Part shown: one piece after another, positions 15,344 to 23,945 of the stretch
Position numbering within the stretch: the first letter of the stretch is position 1
Layout: each line of letters begins with the position of its first letter
Program-made: the position numbers and the translations under genes
The notes under the pieces: generated by a model
What the model was told of the DNA's origin: nothing
Seen by the model: only the letters and a program-made list of their open reading frames with translations
Database searches by the model: none
Assembly: GCA_029101345.1 (NCBI GenBank)
Contig: JAQXQU010000139.1
Coordinates: 1-59,103 of the forward strand
DNA length: 59,103 nt
Reading direction: 5' to 3'
DNA from: Erysipelotrichaceae bacterium
Lineage (GTDB): Bacteria; Bacillota_I; Bacilli_A; Erysipelotrichales; Erysipelotrichaceae

Positions 15344-16441
15344 ATGTCTAATGTCAGATTAGAAAACATCAATAAGATCTATGACAATAATGTCCAGGCG
15401 GTCTTTGACTTTAACCTGGAAATCAAGGATAGGGAATTCGTGGTCTTTGTTGGACCTTCAGGCTGTGGTAAGACCACAACGCTGCGCATGATTGCTGGTC
15501 TTGAAGATATTAGCAGTGGAAAACTCTATATTGATGATGAAGATGTTACAAATGTTGAGGCAAAGAAAAGGGGTATTGCCATGGTTTTCCAGAACTATGC
15601 CCTTTATCCGCATATGAGTGTCTATCAGAATCTGTCCTTCTCCTTGGAAAACAACAAGGTTGATAAGAAAGCTATTGATGAAAAAGTTCATGAAACAGCC
15701 AAGATTCTTGATATTGAAGAATATCTTCAAAGAAAGCCTAAGGCTCTATCTGGTGGCCAAAGGCAAAGAGTAGCTCTAGGCCGAGCGATTGTCCGTGATG
15801 CCAAGGTCTATCTGATGGATGAGCCACTATCCAATCTTGATGCTAAATTAAGAGTCCAGATGCGTACGGAATTAATCAGACTTCATCAGCAGATTGGAGC
15901 TACCACTATCTATGTCACTCATGATCAGACTGAGGCTATGACTATGGCTGATCGCATTGTAGTCATGAACAAGGGAAAGATCCAGCAGGTGGGAACACCT
16001 AGAGAAGTTTATGATCAGCCAATCAATCTCTTTGTCGCATCATTTTTGGGTTCACCACAGATTAATCTCTTAAAAGGTTCCTACAGGGATGGAAAGTTTG
16101 TCCTGGCAAGTGGCCATGAAATTGAAGTTCCTAAGCCACAGCTTGAAAAACTTAAGGAATATGAAGGAAAACCTCTGGTCTTTGGTGTCAGAGCTGAAGA
16201 TGCCCATGCCATTGATGAAGTACTGGATACCTATCCAAGTGCCAGCTTTGACTTTGAAGTTGATGTTATAGAAATGCTTGGGCATGAATATCTCCTCTAT
16301 GGCAAGATTGAAGACATGGACTTTGTTGTCAGTATGACAAAGCACGATACTGATGCCAAGCAAAGAAAGTTCAAGATAGCCTTTGATTTAAACCGTTGCC
16401 ATATCTTTGATGAAGAAAGTGGCAGGAACATTCTGCTTTGA
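15344..16441 (+). CDS. msmK: Sugar ABC transporter ATPase, MsmK/MsmX/UgpC family
   Basis: A 365-aa ATPase with Walker [20 protein letters not shown]-loop FQNYALYPHM, signature LSGGQRQRVALGRAI, Walker B VYLMDEPLSNLD and H-loop THDQTEAM. The C-terminal TOBE/OB regulatory region (from about residue 240) includes FGVRAEDAH. SD AAAGGAG. It energises MsmEFG and may serve other sugar transporters, as MsmX does. The stop overlaps the next start. Confidence 0.92.
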   Translation: MSNVRLENINKIYDNNVQAVFDFNLEIKDREFVVFVGPSGCGKTTTLRMIAGLEDISSGKLYIDDEDVTNVEAKKRGIAMVFQNYALYPHMSVYQNLSFSLENNKVDKKAIDEKVHETAKILDIEEYLQRKPKALSGGQRQRVALGRAIVRDAKVYLMDEPLSNLDAKLRVQMRTELIRLHQQIGATTIYVTHDQTEAMTMADRIVVMNKGKIQQVGTPREVYDQPINLFVASFLGSPQINLLKGSYRDGKFVLASGHEIEVPKPQLEKLKEYEGKPLVFGVRAEDAHAIDEVLDTYPSASFDFEVDVIEMLGHEYLLYGKIEDMDFVVSMTKHDTDAKQRKFKIAFDLNRCHIFDEESGRNILL

Positions 16442-17457
16442 AACTGGAAGAATACAAGCCTCTGACGGAGGCTAAGCTCAAGACAACGGAAATCAAAAGA
16501 GCTAAATATCCCATCTTTGATATTCATACCCATATGGGCAAACTGCTTTTGGGGGATGATTATGACAAGCGCTATGATACGGCGGATTATGTTAATAAAC
16601 TAAGAGAGAAGAATATCGTCAAAGCCGTTAATCTTGATGGCTTTTATGGTGCTGAACTTGTCAAGATGAAAAACAAGATTGGTGAATATTCCGGCTTTTT
16701 CATCAATTTCCTTTGGATTGACCATGAAAATCTTGAAGAGGATTATCTAAGAAAACTGATAGCCGATGCATATGAGAAAGGTTGTCGAGGCATTAAGATC
16801 TGGAAGAATCTGACTTTGGATTATGGCATCAGAACTGATGATGAAAGACTTGATGTGGTCTATGAAATGGCTGCTGATCTGAATATTCCAGTTCTTATGC
16901 ATATAGGTGATCCAACAGCCTTTTTCAAGCCTTTAGCCAATACTAATGAACGCTATGAGGAATTAGCAGCTAATCCCGATTGGCAATTTGCCGATCATAG
17001 CCGTTTTCCATCTTTTGAAGAACTGATGGAAATGCAGGAAAACACCATAGCCAGACATCCAAATACAACTTTCATCATTGCCCATGTTGGCTCCTACAGT
17101 GAAAATCTTGAACAGGTAGGAAAATGGCTAGATGCTTATCCTAATATGCATATTGATATTGCCGCCAGAATTGCTGAACTGGGAAGAGTGCCTTATAGTG
17201 CCAGAAGATTCTTCAACAAGTATTCCAAGCGCATTCTTTTTGGCTCAGATTGTGGCCCACTAAGTCTAGGATCTTATGAATATATGTTTAGATTCTTGGA
17301 AAGTGATGATGAATATTTCCCATATGATGTAGAACTAGGGCAGGGCAGATGGCATATTTATGGACTTTATCTTGATGATGAGGTCCTGAAGGATGTTTAT
17401 TATAAAAATGCCTGTCACTTATTGCATATCGATGAAGAAGAATTCTTGAAAGGATAA
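16438..17457 (+). CDS. Metal-dependent amidohydrolase (TIM-barrel)
   Basis: A 339-aa hydrolase of the amidohydrolase-2 superfamily. Metal ligands are DIHTHMG (His30, His32), LMHIGDP, FIIAHVGS and the barrel-end Asp in LFGSDCGP. These enzymes hydrolyse or decarboxylate cyclic amides, lactones or acids. It starts with TTG overlapping the ATPase stop (TTGA), with only a distant AGGA, so translation is probably coupled. Its place in an alpha-galactoside operon is unusual; a lactone or a modified sugar as substrate would fit, but this is speculation. Confidence 0.75.
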   Translation: MKLEEYKPLTEAKLKTTEIKRAKYPIFDIHTHMGKLLLGDDYDKRYDTADYVNKLREKNIVKAVNLDGFYGAELVKMKNKIGEYSGFFINFLWIDHENLEEDYLRKLIADAYEKGCRGIKIWKNLTLDYGIRTDDERLDVVYEMAADLNIPVLMHIGDPTAFFKPLANTNERYEELAANPDWQFADHSRFPSFEELMEMQENTIARHPNTTFIIAHVGSYSENLEQVGKWLDAYPNMHIDIAARIAELGRVPYSARRFFNKYSKRILFGSDCGPLSLGSYEYMFRFLESDDEYFPYDVELGQGRWHIYGLYLDDEVLKDVYYKNACHLLHIDEEEFLKG

Positions 17458-17459
17458 TT

Positions 17460-18422
17460 ATGTATTATGTATCTGCTGATTGTGGTGGCACCAAGACTGC
17501 TATCGCAATTACTGATGAAAAGGGAAAAGCCATTGCCAGCAGTCTTTTAGGACCAGCCAATTATCTGGTCAATGGCCTTGATAATTCTGTTAAGCTGATT
17601 GCTAATGGTGTTGATGATCTGCTTGAAGAAAACAATCTCAGTCATCAGGATATAGCCTACTTTGTTATTGCCTTAGCTGGTTATGGTGATATTCCAAGAG
17701 AAAAGGAACTGATCAGGAAGGCTTTTGATGAGGTTCTTGATTATCCGTTTTCCTTAGCCAACGACATTGAAAATGCGACAGCAGGCTCTTTGATCAACCA
17801 TAATGGCATTCATCTAGTGGCTGGTACCGGTTCAATTGCAGCCTGCAAGAACAGAAAGGGCGAGATTCTTAGATCTGGCGGCTGGGGCCATTATTTTGGT
17901 GGCGATGAGGGATCAGGCTATTGGATTGGTTCCAAGTTGCTACTAAGCTATTGCAAACAATCAGATGGGAGAAAGGAAAAGACTCTCCTTCATAGCTATA
18001 TCAACGAGCACTATAAGCTGGTAAGTGATGAGGACATCCTATTATTGGTTCTTAATCAAATGGGCATGCGCAGAGAAGAGATTGCTTCCTTTGCACTTGA
18101 TGCGGTCAAGCTCTATGAACTTGGCGATGAAGAAGTAAAGAAGATCTTCTATGAAGCAGGTGAAGAGTTGGGTGAACTGGCCTTATCCTTATATAAAAAA
18201 GGAAAGGATTTTGATCTTCCTTTAAGGATTTCCTATTCGGGTTCCATCTTCAAGTCATTGGATAAGATCAAGGCAGGCCTTGATAATAAGCTTCAGGGCA
18301 TTGATTATCAGCTAATCAAGCCAGGACTATCACCTTTGGCTGGTGGCATTATCATCGCCATGGAAAAGACAAACCAGGAGATCAGTCCTGCTATCATCGA
18401 AAATCTTAAGGAGATTAAATGA
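17460..18422 (+). CDS. BadF/BadG-type ATPase, probable N-acetylhexosamine or sugar kinase
   Basis: A 320-aa protein of the ASKHA fold. The phosphate-1 loop is SADCGGTKTAIAITDE at the N-terminus. LVAGTGSIAACKNRKG is the phosphate-2 loop, GGWGHYFGGDEGSGYWIG the GlcNAc-kinase-like segment, and SGSIFKS with LSPLAGGIIIA the adenosine site. It matches the BadF/BadG/BcrA/BcrD family branch that includes N-acetylglucosamine kinases. SD AAAGGA. Being the last gene of the operon, it probably phosphorylates a sugar released by MelA or the amidohydrolase. Confidence 0.82.
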   Translation: MYYVSADCGGTKTAIAITDEKGKAIASSLLGPANYLVNGLDNSVKLIANGVDDLLEENNLSHQDIAYFVIALAGYGDIPREKELIRKAFDEVLDYPFSLANDIENATAGSLINHNGIHLVAGTGSIAACKNRKGEILRSGGWGHYFGGDEGSGYWIGSKLLLSYCKQSDGRKEKTLLHSYINEHYKLVSDEDILLLVLNQMGMRREEIASFALDAVKLYELGDEEVKKIFYEAGEELGELALSLYKKGKDFDLPLRISYSGSIFKSLDKIKAGLDNKLQGIDYQLIKPGLSPLAGGIIIAMEKTNQEISPAIIENLKEIK

Positions 18423-18447
18423 AGGCTGTCTATTTGACAGCTTTTTT
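18423..18447 (+). terminator. Intrinsic terminator of the alpha-galactoside operon
   Basis: GCTGTC and GACAGC with loop TATTT are followed by six Ts. The convergent LysR gene ends at the same place. Confidence 0.88.
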
Positions 18448-19355
18448 CATCTATTGATTTTCTCCTTTCTTATCATCTCCATCATCTTGGATAAAGCTTC
18501 ATTATCATTGCTTTTCTTATAGAGCAATGTAATGTCCTCATATTCGCCTTCACCTTCCATAGGCACAAAGATGAGATTTTCGGCATTATTAAGCTTTCTT
18601 GTACAATAGTCAGGCAGGATGGAGATGCCTTGTTCGGAAGAAACCATCATCAGGACACTTTCAAAGTCTGAAGTATGGAAGAGGGGTTCGTTATAGATGC
18701 CGGCCTTATGGTAAAGATCCATGAAGAAGAGATCGCCAATGGTGCCAGGTGTTGATGATGGTGACATATAGATGATGTTTTCATCATCTAGCTCGCTTCT
18801 CTTGATGCTTTTTCTTTGTGCTAAGGGGTGACTATTATAAAGAGCCATGACCAAGGGGACTCTTTCATAAAGCAATGAACCATATGCTTCCTTTTTGGCC
18901 AGTTCAGTTGAATCCCAGGTGAAAATGAGATCATATTCATCATTGATAAGACCGGCTTCCAGTTCATCTGAGCTCTTGCGATAGCAGGAAATCAGGATGT
19001 TCTGATAAAGATGATGGAACTTGAGGATCAAGGATGAAAGAGAGCTTCTTTCATAGCCTTTTGTATAGCCGATGCGCAAGATGCCGGAAGTACCAGAAGA
19101 GGCCTCTTTGGTGGCAATGATGGCACTATTCATTCTTTTCAGAATGGCTTTGGCTTCTTTCAGGAAGGTCTTGCCTGCATTTGTCAGCTTCAGGGGGCGA
19201 ATGGAGCGGTCAATGAGCTTGCAACCAAGTTCGTCTTCCAAAAGCTGCATCTGTTGGGAGATAGCGGTTTGGGAAATGTAGTTCTGCTGGCCAGCTTTTG
19301 TAAAGCTCTTGGTTTCGGCAACAGCAATAAAGTATTTGATTTGACTGATATTCAT
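18447..19355 (-). CDS. LysR-family transcriptional regulator
   Basis: A 302-aa LysR-type regulator. The start is placed at MNISQIKYFIAVAETKSF, since this is the normal family N-terminus and the longer frame would run through an operator-like palindrome. HTH: FTKAGQQNYISQTAISQQMQLLEDELG. The effector domain runs from about residue 90 with GILRIGYTKGYERSSL and QGISILPDYC. No SD is visible; TATAGT lies 6 nt before the ATG, so the mRNA is probably leaderless. It is divergent from a YitT-family gene that it probably controls. The ligand is unknown. Confidence 0.88.
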   Translation of the reverse strand: MNISQIKYFIAVAETKSFTKAGQQNYISQTAISQQMQLLEDELGCKLIDRSIRPLKLTNAGKTFLKEAKAILKRMNSAIIATKEASSGTSGILRIGYTKGYERSSLSSLILKFHHLYQNILISCYRKSSDELEAGLINDEYDLIFTWDSTELAKKEAYGSLLYERVPLVMALYNSHPLAQRKSIKRSELDDENIIYMSPSSTPGTIGDLFFMDLYHKAGIYNEPLFHTSDFESVLMMVSSEQGISILPDYCTRKLNNAENLIFVPMEGEGEYEDITLLYKKSNDNEALSKMMEMIRKEKINR

Positions 19356-19364
19356 AAGATTACT

Positions 19365-19379
19365 ATAAGTTAAACTTAT
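19365..19379. promoter_or_regulatory. LysR-type dyad operator
   Basis: ATAAGTTAAACTTAT is a perfect 15-bp palindrome around one A, fitting the T-N11-A LysR box. It overlaps the -10 of the LysR gene, as in LysR autoregulation. The half-site AACTTAT recurs at 19441-19447 over the YitT start. Confidence 0.72.
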
Positions 19380-19399
19380 TTTATCATGCATTATTACGA

Positions 19400-19429
19400 T
19401 TGGAAACTGGAATAGAACACCATTAAAAT
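19400..19429 (+). promoter_or_regulatory. Promoter of the YitT-type gene (leaderless)
   Basis: TTGGAA (19400-19405), an 18-bp spacer and TAAAAT (19424-19429), with the ATG only 6 nt further on and no SD. Confidence 0.5.
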
Positions 19430-19435
19430 AAGATT

Positions 19436-20035
19436 ATGTTAACTTATCGCAAAGTGATTATGAATACGCTGATGGAAATGGCTGGCTGTCTTATCATGGC
19501 CTTTACTGTCAGCAACTTCTACGTCAACAACAGTGTCGCTGTTGGTGGCGCTACAGGTCTTTCCCTGATCATCAATCATTTTACCGATATGCCTTTATCG
19601 ACTTTGGTGCTTCTTGTTAATATTGGATTGCTAATAGCAGGTGGCATATTTGTTGGCTGCCGTTTTGCTCTATCTACCCTTCTTGGTTCCATCATGTTTC
19701 CATTGTTTCTAAGAGTCTTTGAATTATGTCCGGCCAATATTTCCTCTGGCTTATCATCAGTGATTGTTGGCGGAGAACTGATGGGTGTTGCCTGCTCGCT
19801 GATTTTCCTTTCAGGCACCTCAACTGGCGGTTCAGATACGCTGGCTCAGATCATGGCCAAACTCTTCCATCTGCCATGTGATAAGACTATCATGCTCTTT
19901 GATGGTTTGATTTTATTCCTGCTGGCTTTTACCAATGGCTTTTCCTATGTCGGTTATGGTATTATTGCCTTGCTTTTCCAGACTGTGACAATCAGAATCA
20001 TTACGACATATCAGGCAAGGAATTCCCAATCCTAA
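19436..20035 (+). CDS. YitT-family membrane protein
   Basis: A 199-aa integral membrane protein with about six hydrophobic segments. The signature FYVNNSVAVGGATGLSLIINH and the GTSTGGSDTLAQIMAKLFHLPC loop are typical of the YitT/DUF161 family, whose transport function is undefined. The usual C-terminal DUF2179 domain is missing, so this is the short form. ATG 19436 is preferred because a -10 box ends 6 nt upstream; a second ATG (19460) has no SD either. Divergent from the LysR regulator. Confidence 0.78.
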   Translation: MLTYRKVIMNTLMEMAGCLIMAFTVSNFYVNNSVAVGGATGLSLIINHFTDMPLSTLVLLVNIGLLIAGGIFVGCRFALSTLLGSIMFPLFLRVFELCPANISSGLSSVIVGGELMGVACSLIFLSGTSTGGSDTLAQIMAKLFHLPCDKTIMLFDGLILFLLAFTNGFSYVGYGIIALLFQTVTIRIITTYQARNSQS

Positions 20036-20040
20036 AACCC

Positions 20041-20077
20041 AAAGCTCCAGAATCATTTCAGCTTCTGGAGCTTTATT
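20041..20077 (+). terminator. Intrinsic terminator
   Basis: AAGCTCCAGAA and TTCTGGAGCTT form an 11-bp perfect stem with a 10-nt loop, then TATT. Confidence 0.75.
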
Positions 20078-20185
20078 GTCTGAATAAGGTAAAAAATAAC
20101 TGAATATTTGCAACTGTCCTGATATTTGGACCTTTTTCATATACTCATCAGTTATAATTCAATTAAGGAAATCGGGGGATTTATT

Positions 20186-23100
20186 ATGTATCGGAAACTT
20201 TTGTCGGGATTATTATCAGTTCTGATTTTAACGACATCAATCTTTTCTTCTTTGCCAGCAATTGTAAATGCTGAAGATAATGTTGAGGAAGATGCAAATG
20301 GCATCACGGAAGTCATGGAAGAAGCTGATGAAAATGCAGAAGACACGGAACTTTTAGAGACTGATATCGATGAAGAAGCAACTGATAACAGCAATACTTC
20401 TGATGAGGAGCTTATTGATAATGCCGGCAATCAAAGCAATAATGACCAGCCAAAGGAAACAGCAGGAGCGCTAGGTCATATTGATTCTGGCATTGACTTT
20501 GAAATACTAAAACGCGAAGGTAGTGAATATGGCATGAATTATGCCTATCTGCCGGCATCCTATTCGCTTATGGCTGATGATGCAGTAACTGCAGTCAGAA
20601 ACCAGGGCAACTACGGCACTTGCTGGTCTTTTTCAGTTATGGGTTCGGCGGAAAGCATCTATAAGAAAAGGACCGGAATTGAACTGGATCTCTCAGAACT
20701 CCAATTGGCTTGGGGCAATTACAATTCCTATGGCATTCCCGATCCTTTGAAACTGATTGTCATGGATGGTGGCCGTCAGGTCAGCGATGGCCTCAGGGAT
20801 GGCCTTTATATTGGTGGCAATGACGAAATGGCTATCAATACACTATCCTCTGGCATTGGCTTTAGTAAGGAATCTGCTAGCTCCTATTATGAATATGCAA
20901 ATGCCAATGGCTACTATACCTATATTCCAGACGCAGATTATTACAAGCGGGATTTCATGTTGCAGGATGCCACCTACTTCTCAATGAATGATACCACTGC
21001 CATCAAGTCCTTTTTGATGGAATATGGTGCGCTATCTGTTTCTTATTATCATGATGACAACTACTATAATTATTTGACTGATGCTTATTATGATCCGGAT
21101 TATCATGATGGTGGTGGCTATGAAATCATGACCAACCATGCGGTTACGCTGGTGGGTTGGGATGATGATTACCCAGCTAGCAACTTCTCACCATACAAGC
21201 CAGCAAGTGATGGTGCATGGCTTTTGAAGAATTCATGGGGCAACTATTGGGGTGATGATGGCTATTTCTGGATTTCCTATGAAGACCATCATTTGGCTAA
21301 TGGCAGTGCTGTCGGCTATTTCCTGAATGAAGTGCCTCTTGGCAGCGAGGTCTATCAGATTGATGGATCAGGCAGTCCCTATTATTTATCCAATTCCAGC
21401 AAGCAGTTCAGGGAAGCCAATATCTTTACGGCCATTGAAGATACCTATCTCAATCGCATTTCCTTCTATGTCATTGGCCTTGATATTGAATATAAGATTG
21501 AAATCCATACCAATGTAACCAGTGGCAAACCAAAAAGTGGCAATCTGGCATTAAGCCAGGAAGGATTTGTCAGCTATGGTGGCTATCATGTCATCAATCT
21601 GGATGAAGCCATCAAGCTCAAAGCTGGCGAGAATTTCTCAGTAGTCCTTTATTTGCAAAATGAAAAGGGCATGACTATTACAGTTGATGTCAATGAAGGA
21701 AGCCGTTTCATCAATTCAATGAAAACAGGTGAAAGCTTTGGCGGAACTACTTCCTTTGATGATTCCTATAACAAGGGATACTCATTTCGCATCAAGGCTT
21801 TCACTTCCAATATCGATCTAATATTGAGCAAAGCCGGATCGTTTGAACCGATCGACAATCTTGAACTGGATATGGGTGATAGCATTGGACTTAGCTCCAA
21901 CTACGTTGGAACCTGCTGGTCATCCAGTGATGCTGAAAGTCTTAGAGTAGTAGATAATGGTGATGGCACAGCTGTCATTACATTATTAAAACCGCAGAGT
22001 GCTGAGGTGATTGGCGAATTTGCCGGCATCAGGAAAACAATAGCGGTTTCGCCAGTCAAATATCAGATATCCCTAGATCCAAAGGGTGGGCAAATAGGTC
22101 TAAGCAAATTGGAAGTTGCCTATGGAGAGACCATAACTGAACTTCCTGCAGCTGTTCTTTATGGCTATGACTTTGCCTATTGGTCAATAGATGATACAAG
22201 AATTGATCTGCCTTATGTTTTTGACTATAAGGAAAATAAGCAATTGATCGCAAATTATACCAATAAGTCTTCCTATATCATTTTTGATGCCGGCTTTAGC
22301 TTAGATGCTTTTGCAAGCATTGCTTGCCACTATGGCGAAGCAATAGGAGAATTGCCTACTCCTGAACATCTGGATGGCGATGAATATCTATTTGTGGGCT
22401 GGTTTAGCGAAGATGGCCGATTAATTAAGGAAAATGACAGCTTTGACTATCTTCATGATGTCAAAGTGCATGCTAAATATATCAAAAATGAGGTCTTGGC
22501 TGAAGATCTTGCATTGATGCCAGAAAGCATCAAAGAGAACAAATCGGGTCTTTGGGTTGCGGGCTTTGAAAAGGAAATGCTATATACAGGCAAAGCAATT
22601 ACCCAGAATGTCAGGGTCTATGATGGCTATCAGCGTCTAGTCCTAGGCCGTGACTATACGATTTCCCATCGCTTCAATACCAAATTGTCTACCGATAGTT
22701 ATAAGGCCCTGATGACTATCAAAGGCAAAGGCAACTATACAGGTTCCCTGATGGCCAACTTTGATATCATCAGACATGAGGGTGATGAAAAGCCAATCAC
22801 GGCTGTTAAATTCACAGCTCCAGCCATTTCCTATGCCAATTATCTAGCTGGCGATTATGGTGTAATGAAGATCAGGGAGGGACGTCTTGATATTGATTCA
22901 GCAAATTTTGAAATCAATTATCCAAAGGATGCAATGCCTGGCCGCAACTATATCGTCATTAAGGCCAGGGATGGCTCGGGCTATTATGGTGAATTGACAG
23001 TTCCATTTACAATTCTGAAATATGATCTCTTCCTAGATGATGCTAATGCCTTGAGCATCCATATTGAGGATGAATGTGAATATGCCAAGGGTGGAGCAGT

Positions 23101-23875
23101 GCTTAATCCAAGTGTAAGACTGGGCAATATTGAACTAGTCAAGGATGCCGACTACACATTGTCCTATCTTCGTAACAAGGATCTGGGAACAGCAACAGTC
23201 AGAATCAAAGGCAAGGGCAACTTCAAAGGAACCATCGAGCAGTACTTTGAAGTCACAGCAAAACAGCTTGATAAGACTGTAATGTTTGTCGATGATCCGG
23301 TCTATGCGGCAAAGAAGGGCAATTGGAAAGCTAATGTCTCCTTTGTTGATCTTGATGGCAAGAAGCTAGCTAGCCGCCGTGATTATGACTCGGCAATTCA
23401 ATACGTTTATTTAAATGATACTTATGTCATGGACTATACCAATGCCAGAAATCCTGTTCGCATCTTGCGAAAGGCCAATGAACCATGTGGTAAAAATGAT
23501 ATGGTTGAAGCTGGTACAATGATCAAGGTCATTGCCCAAGGTGTCGGAGCATATCAAGGCACAAGTGAGAAGGTTTACCGTGTCGTCAAGGCATCAATTA
23601 CAAAATATCGCATCACTAGTGATGCTATGACATATAATAGAAGCCCTGTAAGTCTTAGCAAGGACAATATCCATATCATGCTCAATAAGACGGATGCACT
23701 AGGTGTTGATAACTATGAAATCGTCTCTTATCTCAATAACACCAAAGCCAGCCGCAGTGCTTCAATAACCATTAGAGGCATTGGCATCTATGGTGGCATG
23801 AAGACTTTAAAATTTACAATCAGTCCAAAGAACTTCCTTCAGGCTGTACTTGTTGTTGAAGGTGACCTATCATAA
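20186..23875 (+). CDS. Secreted papain-like (C1) protease with InlB-type and GKGNYTG repeats
   Basis: A 1,229-aa exported protein. ATG 20186 follows GGGGGA and begins a signal peptide cleaved after about Ala29 (IVNA|ED). Residues ~30-105 are a very acidic linker. A C1 peptidase domain follows (~125-375): catalytic Cys146 in GTCWSFSVMG with the preceding oxyanion Gln in RNQGNYGT, His318 in NHAVTLVGWD and Asn349 in LLKNSWGNYWG. A lectin-like module (~390-530) follows, as in other Firmicute C1 proteases. Next come two InlB/Listeria-Bacteroides-type repeats (~630-780, GYDFAYW and LFVGWFSEDG), then beta-rich modules with [10 protein letters not shown] and RIKGKGNFKG. There is no LPXTG or C-terminal anchor, so the protein is released or held non-covalently. 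It probably degrades host or bacterial proteins at the surface. Confidence 0.88.
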   Translation: MYRKLLSGLLSVLILTTSIFSSLPAIVNAEDNVEEDANGITEVMEEADENAEDTELLETDIDEEATDNSNTSDEELIDNAGNQSNNDQPKETAGALGHIDSGIDFEILKREGSEYGMNYAYLPASYSLMADDAVTAVRNQGNYGTCWSFSVMGSAESIYKKRTGIELDLSELQLAWGNYNSYGIPDPLKLIVMDGGRQVSDGLRDGLYIGGNDEMAINTLSSGIGFSKESASSYYEYANANGYYTYIPDADYYKRDFMLQDATYFSMNDTTAIKSFLMEYGALSVSYYHDDNYYNYLTDAYYDPDYHDGGGYEIMTNHAVTLVGWDDDYPASNFSPYKPASDGAWLLKNSWGNYWGDDGYFWISYEDHHLANGSAVGYFLNEVPLGSEVYQIDGSGSPYYLSNSSKQFREANIFTAIEDTYLNRISFYVIGLDIEYKIEIHTNVTSGKPKSGNLALSQEGFVSYGGYHVINLDEAIKLKAGENFSVVLYLQNEKGMTITVDVNEGSRFINSMKTGESFGGTTSFDDSYNKGYSFRIKAFTSNIDLILSKAGSFEPIDNLELDMGDSIGLSSNYVGTCWSSSDAESLRVVDNGDGTAVITLLKPQSAEVIGEFAGIRKTIAVSPVKYQISLDPKGGQIGLSKLEVAYGETITELPAAVLYGYDFAYWSIDDTRIDLPYVFDYKENKQLIANYTNKSSYIIFDAGFSLDAFASIACHYGEAIGELPTPEHLDGDEYLFVGWFSEDGRLIKENDSFDYLHDVKVHAKYIKNEVLAEDLALMPESIKENKSGLWVAGFEKEMLYTGKAITQNVRVYDGYQRLVLGRDYTISHRFNTKLSTDSYKALMTIKGKGNYTGSLMANFDIIRHEGDEKPITAVKFTAPAISYANYLAGDYGVMKIREGRLDIDSANFEINYPKDAMPGRNYIVIKARDGSGYYGELTVPFTILKYDLFLDDANALSIHIEDECEYAKGGAVLNPSVRLGNIELVKDADYTLSYLRNKDLGTATVRIKGKGNFKGTIEQYFEVTAKQLDKTVMFVDDPVYAAKKGNWKANVSFVDLDGKKLASRRDYDSAIQYVYLNDTYVMDYTNARNPVRILRKANEPCGKNDMVEAGTMIKVIAQGVGAYQGTSEKVYRVVKASITKYRITSDAMTYNRSPVSLSKDNIHIMLNKTDALGVDNYEIVSYLNNTKASRSASITIRGIGIYGGMKTLKFTISPKNFLQAVLVVEGDLS

Positions 23876-23906
23876 TGAAATATCATCGGGAATGATAATG
23901 ACCAAT

Positions 23907-23932
23907 TAAAAACCTGCAATAGCAGGTTTTTA
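23907..23932. terminator. Bidirectional intrinsic terminator
   Basis: AAAAACCTGC/GCAGGTTTTT with loop AATA has T-runs on both strands. It serves the protease gene and the convergent nucleotidase gene. Confidence 0.85.
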
Positions 23933-23945
23933 ATTCTTTTTTAAC

